A model generated the notes under the pieces. The model ran no database searches and was not told where the DNA came from. It was given only the letters and a program-made list of their open reading frames with translations. A stretch of 64,000 nt of DNA. It comes from Lachnospiraceae bacterium (lineage in GTDB: Bacteria > Bacillota > Clostridia > Lachnospirales > Lachnospiraceae). This document shows positions 60,088-64,000 of this stretch, one piece after another. The first letter of the stretch is position 1; every line of letters starts with the position of its first letter. The DNA is taken from positions 1 through 64,000 of the forward strand of contig JAGAYR010000003.1 of NCBI GenBank assembly GCA_017940415.1, given 5' to 3'. Position numbers and translations under genes: made by a program.

Positions 60088-60594
60088 TCATCCTCCGTAA
60101 TATACATTGTCTTCGGTCATTTTTTCTTCCGAAGCAGTTATATCTCCTATAATTCCGAATCTTCCCATGGCTACTACGATCAAAACTCCCGCGGCCAGAT
60201 TAAAGGGAAGTGTGACAATGCTGATTGCCTGCGACACAGCGGAAAGTGCAACAAGACTTTCCTCTCCCTGACGGGCTGCAAGCACAGAGCCTGCCATGGT
60301 TAAAAAATAATTACCTATACTCGGGAGACAATACGCGATAAGCATTATGATCCCGATCACCCGGTTATGTTTTCCTTTACAGGAATTCATGATGAAATAA
60401 AAAGCGATATAAAGCGCGAGTGTGATCAAACTGCCGATTATCGTAATCGGAAAAACTCTGCCGTCATATTCAATGGTAGAAAAGATGTTTACTATCATCG
60501 GGGTATTCAGTGCACATAAAACACTTAAAAGTATTGATATGCCGTACACGATAATTCCGGCCATCATAGGAACGCGTACTCTCTTATCTAGCAT
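60088..60594 (-). CDS. Hypothetical four-helix membrane protein
   Basis: 168 residues, four hydrophobic segments: MAGIIVYGISILLSVLCALN, ITIIGSLITLALYIAFYFIM, VIGIIMLIAYCLPSIGNYFL and LPFNLAAGVLIVVAMGRFGI. The last tail is acidic. Not recognised. Its stop overlaps the GGAGG-ATGATT of the metallopeptidase gene, so it is the first gene of the 60594-54824 operon. The start has GGAGG 6 bp upstream. A gene that helps or protects against the products of the exporter/peptidase is conceivable, but there is no direct evidence. Confidence 0.7.
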   Translation of the reverse strand: MLDKRVRVPMMAGIIVYGISILLSVLCALNTPMIVNIFSTIEYDGRVFPITIIGSLITLALYIAFYFIMNSCKGKHNRVIGIIMLIAYCLPSIGNYFLTMAGSVLAARQGEESLVALSAVSQAISIVTLPFNLAAGVLIVVAMGRFGIIGDITASEEKMTEDNVYYGG

Positions 60595-60741
60595 AAATGC
60601 CTCCTTTTTTTAACATGGCTCTCTCCGGAGTTTCCAAAAGTCACAAACTTTTTTTATAATAACGTATATATGGGATTTTGCAATACGTTTATAGATACCT
60701 TTATTGTTTCTTTATGGTATCTTTACAATTTGCAAAAAAAT

Positions 60742-60769
60742 CCCCCCGAAGGATCATCCTTACGGGGGG
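60742..60769 (-). terminator. Terminator of the XRE membrane regulator gene
   Basis: CCCCCCG and CGGGGGG with the inner AAGGA/TCCTT stem, followed by ATTTTTTTGC on the minus strand; 10 bp past the gene's stop. The rest of 60595-60741 is A/T-rich and may carry the promoter of the next operon. Confidence 0.9.
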
Positions 60770-60778
60770 TGTAGTTAA

Positions 60779-61975
60779 TCATTTGAAATCGGGAAACATC
60801 ATATCGTTTAATGTGTCCTGATCAAGGGGTTCCGGTTTCTGAACATTTTCTTCCTGATATGGATTTCCGTTCTCCGCATTAAATCCGGCAAGCAGATATT
60901 TATCGGGAATATATTTGTGTACATCAAGATCAAGGAAATAATTGCAGAACCATATGGAGACATAAGTGATCTGTGTATTACCTGTGACACCTTCCGGTAT
61001 CATCGCATATGTAAATCCGTGGTACTCATCACTGTTCATGGACACGATGTCATAACCTTCGGGCTCTCCTGTTACAGTGTAGATTCCCAGATATTCCTCG
61101 CTTTCCAGAACAGACAGCCTTTCTATTTCCGAATCATATGCATCCGGATCATATTCTGCGGTCATATAGATCACATACTGGGGATCCCAGGGATTGTAGT
61201 AGGTATATTGAAACTCCGTTACGTTCATATCCGAAGTGATATGCTCCGGCCAAATATCAAACATCTCACCGTTTGTTGTTGCATATCCGTTTTTCCAAAT
61301 TTCTTCCTGCGTCTGTTCTATATGAATATATTTGTTGTAATCGGCAATGTCCGTATCCGTTTCCGGCTTGTGAAACACCGAATCGATGAACAGTATTCCG
61401 AAAAAAATAAACAGAAAAATGAAAGTTCTCAAAAAATATAATATGGAAAGTATCAGCAAAACTATCGCCGATATCTTTATCGCCTTCATCGCCTTTTTGC
61501 TTTTGGTTACTTTCTCCAGCCTTCCGGTAACATAAAGCGTAAGCACCGACATTAATATAAGTGTGGTGATCAGTGTGATCATGGTCAGAGTATTTTTCAG
61601 CCCCGGTTCATAACCTATGGTCATAAGAACTATGGCTGTAATGGATGCAATTTCTCCGACTATGGCCATAATCTGTACCGATCTGAGGGTTTTACTTTTT
61701 TCGTTGCCTGCATAAGCCGCCATTTTATCTGCGACTTCCCTTGTTTCTTCATTCATCATCTCGTTTTTCCTTTCTCCGTCAATGATCTCCCTAACATCAA
61801 CTTCGTAAAAGTCCGCTATTTCCACAAGAAGAGAAATATCCGGAAGGTTAGTTCCGTTTTCCCATCTGGATACAGATCTGGAACTGACATTGAATTCCTG
61901 AGCAAGCTGTTCCTGGGTCATCTTCTTCTCATTTCTAAGCGATCTCAAAAATTGTCCCGTTTTTTTCTGATCCAA
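60779..61975 (-). CDS. XRE-family regulator with transmembrane domain
   Basis: 398 residues from TTG 61975, preceded by AGGAGG 7 bp upstream; the open frame to 61993 is discarded. Residues 1-65 are a helix-turn-helix (MTQEQLAQEFNVSSRSVSRW) of the Cro/CI type. Four membrane helices lie at about residues 100-200, one of them with KTLRSVQIMAIVGEIASITA and VLLILSILYFLRTFIFLFIF. The rest, about 200 residues after the fourth helix, is acidic and probably outside the membrane. Proteins of this shape are membrane-bound sensors; the signal is not known. It stands alone before the phosphoketolase gene and after the exporter operon, perhaps controlling one of them. Confidence 0.82.
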   Translation of the reverse strand: MDQKKTGQFLRSLRNEKKMTQEQLAQEFNVSSRSVSRWENGTNLPDISLLVEIADFYEVDVREIIDGERKNEMMNEETREVADKMAAYAGNEKSKTLRSVQIMAIVGEIASITAIVLMTIGYEPGLKNTLTMITLITTLILMSVLTLYVTGRLEKVTKSKKAMKAIKISAIVLLILSILYFLRTFIFLFIFFGILFIDSVFHKPETDTDIADYNKYIHIEQTQEEIWKNGYATTNGEMFDIWPEHITSDMNVTEFQYTYYNPWDPQYVIYMTAEYDPDAYDSEIERLSVLESEEYLGIYTVTGEPEGYDIVSMNSDEYHGFTYAMIPEGVTGNTQITYVSIWFCNYFLDLDVHKYIPDKYLLAGFNAENGNPYQEENVQKPEPLDQDTLNDMMFPDFK

Positions 61976-62160
61976 CTTGTATCCTCCTTTCACGAATTAT
62001 TCTGGGAAATCTTTCCGGAAAAAACCACGACACAAAGCGAGAGATGCCGATTTTTTACGGGCAGACATGGTGTGTCAGGTCCTGAAAATGCAGTAATATC
62101 AAGGGTTTCGCGGCTCGGACCTTAAAACACACTATAGCATAAGAAAAACTTTTAGACAAA

Positions 62161-62193
62161 AAAATCCGGCCGGCTATTCGCCGACCGGATTTT
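62161..62193 (-). terminator. Terminator of phosphoketolase gene
   Basis: AAAATCCGG, CGGC, then GCCG, CCGGATTTT form a long hairpin with TTTTTTTGTC after it on the minus strand; 45 bp past the phosphoketolase stop. The adjoining DNA to 61976 (about 185 bp) likely holds the promoter of the XRE regulator. Confidence 0.9.
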
Positions 62194-62238
62194 ACTAAAG
62201 GAGTTTATGAACTGTTAAAACTGTTTTATCTGAATTAA

Positions 62239-64000
62239 TTATTTGTGCTCCCACTTCCATCCGGCTACTTCGGGAAGATCTTCGCCGTACTGGTGGATGT
62301 ACTGGGTGTGCTCAACAAGCTTGTCGCTCATCTTCTGGTAGAGGTAAGCACCTCTATTTCCGAGCTGAGGAAGATTCTTAAGTGCAAGCTGTACAAGGTG
62401 GAAACGATCCACATGGTTCTGAACACGTACATCGAAAGGAGTAGTGATGGTACCTTCTTCTTTGTATCCGCGTACATGCATGAGACGATTGTTGTGACGT
62501 CTGTAAGTAAGCTCATGTACAAGGGATGCATATCCGTGGAAAGCAAATACAACAGGCTTATCCTGGGTGAAGAGCATATCGTACTCGGCATCCTGAAGTC
62601 CGTGAGGATGCTCGTTTGCAGGCTGGAGCTTGAAGAGGTCAACTACGTTGATGAAACGGATCTTGATCTCGGGAATCTCGCTCTTAAGGATTGATACTGC
62701 TGCAAGAGCCTCAAGAGTAGGAGTCTCACCTGCGCATGCAAATACGATATCGGGATCCTGTCCCTGATCGTTGGAAGCCCACTCCCAGATTCCGATACCC
62801 TGAGTGCAGTGCTTAACTGCTTCGGGCATGGAGAGCCACTGAGGTCTGGGATGCTTGGATGCGACGATTACGTTTACATAGTTACGTGAACGGATGCAGT
62901 GATCGAAGCATGAAAGCAGGCAGTTAGCATCGGGGGGAAGATAGAGTCTTACGACGTCTGCCTTCTTATTAGCGATGTGATCCATAAATCCGGGATCCTG
63001 ATGAGTGAATCCGTTGTGGTCCTGCTGCCATACGGTTGATGCCATGATAAGGTTGAGAGATGCGATCTCCTCTCTCCAAGGAAGCTGGTTGCTTACCTTG
63101 AGCCACTTAGCATGCTGTGCAGCCATTGAGTCGATGATACGTGCGAATGCTTCGTAAGTTGCGAAGAATCCATGACGTCCGGTGAGGAGATATCCCTCGA
63201 GCCATCCTTCGCACATATGCTCGGAAAGCATGGAGTCCATTACTCTTCCGTCTGCTGCAAGGTGATCGTCGTCATCGTAACGCTCTGCGTTCCAATCACG
63301 GTTCTCTGCCTCGAATACGGCATTGAGTCTGTTGGAGTTGGTCTCATCGGGTCCGAAAATTCTGAAGTTCTTAGCTTCTTTGTTAAGCTTGAAGATATCT
63401 CTTACGAACTTGCCGAGCTCGATCATATCCTGACCGTCGCGCTCGCCGTGTCCCTGAGTATCAAATGCATAATCTCTGAAATCAGGAAGTCTGAGGTCTC
63501 TGAGAAGAAGTCCGCCGTTTCCGTGAGGGTTAGCACCGATTCTTGCATTTCCTACGGGAGCAAGAGATCTGATATCCTCGAATGCTCTTCCGTTCTCGTC
63601 GAAGAGCTCTTCGGGCTTGTATGAACGGAGCCAATCCTCAAGGATCTTAAGATGCTCTTCGGGCTTCTCCATGGAGATGGGTACCTGGTGAGCAAGGAAG
63701 TTTCCTTCAATCTTCTTGCCGTCAACTACCTTAGGACCGGTCCATCCCTTGGGAGTACGGAGTACGATCATAGGCCATACGGGACGAGTGGTGTCACCGG
63801 TGGTACGAGCGTGCTCCTGAATAGCCTTGATCTTCTCGATAACGGTATCAAGAGTCTCAGCCATGAGCTTGTGCATGGTCATAGGATCGTCGCCTTCTAC
63901 GAAGTAAGGCTCCCAGCCGTTGCCGTGGAAGAAATCAACGATTTCCTGATGGCTCATTCTTGCGAATACGGTGGGGTTAGCGATCTTGTATCCGTTGAGG
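62239..64000 (-). CDS. xfp: Phosphoketolase (partial, N-terminus beyond window)
   Basis: 586 residues are visible; the frame stays open to position 64000 and reads [19 protein letters not shown] there, so the first 200 or so residues lie outside. Full-length enzymes are about 790. With thiamine diphosphate it cleaves xylulose 5-phosphate or fructose 6-phosphate to acetyl phosphate. Conserved blocks are [62 protein letters not shown] and [16 protein letters not shown]. High conservation over this length makes the call secure. It gives acetyl phosphate and glyceraldehyde 3-phosphate, or erythrose 4-phosphate from fructose 6-phosphate. Confidence 0.96.
   Translation of the reverse strand, partial: LNGYKIANPTVFARMSHQEIVDFFHGNGWEPYFVEGDDPMTMHKLMAETLDTVIEKIKAIQEHARTTGDTTRPVWPMIVLRTPKGWTGPKVVDGKKIEGNFLAHQVPISMEKPEEHLKILEDWLRSYKPEELFDENGRAFEDIRSLAPVGNARIGANPHGNGGLLLRDLRLPDFRDYAFDTQGHGERDGQDMIELGKFVRDIFKLNKEAKNFRIFGPDETNSNRLNAVFEAENRDWNAERYDDDDHLAADGRVMDSMLSEHMCEGWLEGYLLTGRHGFFATYEAFARIIDSMAAQHAKWLKVSNQLPWREEIASLNLIMASTVWQQDHNGFTHQDPGFMDHIANKKADVVRLYLPPDANCLLSCFDHCIRSRNYVNVIVASKHPRPQWLSMPEAVKHCTQGIGIWEWASNDQGQDPDIVFACAGETPTLEALAAVSILKSEIPEIKIRFINVVDLFKLQPANEHPHGLQDAEYDMLFTQDKPVVFAFHGYASLVHELTYRRHNNRLMHVRGYKEEGTITTPFDVRVQNHVDRFHLVQLALKNLPQLGNRGAYLYQKMSDKLVEHTQYIHQYGEDLPEVAGWKWEHK

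Noticed and set aside
59249-60100. 283-residue plus-strand ORF
   Set aside because: Lies wholly antisense to the M13 metallopeptidase gene; composition is Ile/His/Cys-rich and without domains.
1-64000. CRISPR array, insertion sequence, prophage or integrative element
   Set aside because: No regular repeats with spacers, no transposase or integrase and no phage genes were found in either strand.

Overview
The window looks like the chromosome of a motile, saccharolytic, anaerobic Firmicute, most likely a member of the Lachnospiraceae. The evidence is the gene content: a Tad-pilus operon with DUF5702 and DUF6382/FHA proteins, a flagellin operon led by a DUF6240 protein, a DUF4867 protein, two-subunit iron-sulfur fumarase, a phosphoketolase, and GGAGG-type ribosome binding sites throughout. 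The family assignment is inference from gene families and was not tested by a search. No prophage, insertion sequence or CRISPR array was seen. Almost everything is on the minus strand; plus-strand genes are 29892-30494, the ABC transporter at 33474-36265 and 54128-54763.

Layout. 1-522 holds a probable rRNA-type promoter and leader running off the left edge, and tRNA-Ser(GCU). 523-6038 is one compact run: an unknown protein, a flavodoxin-SCP2 fusion, a HIT hydrolase, fumarase alpha and beta, hflK and hflC. 6288-16005 is a complete Tad/Flp pilus operon (tadV, tadZ, tadA, tadB, tadC, flp, DUF5702, TadE-like, a second tadV-like peptidase, TadE-like, FHA) with its own promoter, structured leader and upstream palindrome. 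16347-21817 has an unknown membrane protein and a flagellar cluster (DUF6240 protein, flagellin, FliS) behind a SigD-like promoter. 21865-29848 carries glgB, a TPR/pseudo-AAA protein, rsmA, an aminotransferase, an Lrp regulator, a shrunken PurM/HypE-like protein and a 35-residue membrane peptide. 30495-33306 is metY-ybjQ-galK, divergent from a TrpXYZ-type ABC transporter. 36324-39821 has a DUF3048 lipoprotein, tRNA-Leu(UAA) and a GH13 amylase. 40076-44790 is the classical hup-rqcP-divIC-tilS-hpt-ftsH neighbourhood. 44899-49182 has cca, a PEGA lipoprotein and a parvulin-like foldase. 49250-53463 holds two tandem RimK-type ATP-grasp ligases, a small XRE regulator and a LeuA fused to an AraC-type DNA-binding domain. 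54824-60594 is an ABC exporter/M13 metallopeptidase operon. The window ends in an XRE membrane regulator and the C-terminal three quarters of a phosphoketolase.

How it works together. The window covers surface structures (Tad pili, flagellin), membrane protein quality control (FtsH with HflKC, the parvulin-like protein, the M13 peptidase), alpha-glucan metabolism (GlgB, GH13), galactose entry and pentose-phosphate or hexose cleavage by phosphoketolase.

The most unusual items are the in-frame LeuA-AraC fusion at 51460-53463 with a promoter and direct repeats upstream, which could be an enzyme that is also a leucine-responsive regulator; a TadE-like protein ending in two Ada/thermonuclease-type Cys-His modules; a 28-bp near-perfect inverted repeat inside that gene; a TadC with an extracytoplasmic Ig-like insertion; and a TPR protein ending in a CbbX-like ATPase fold without a P-loop.
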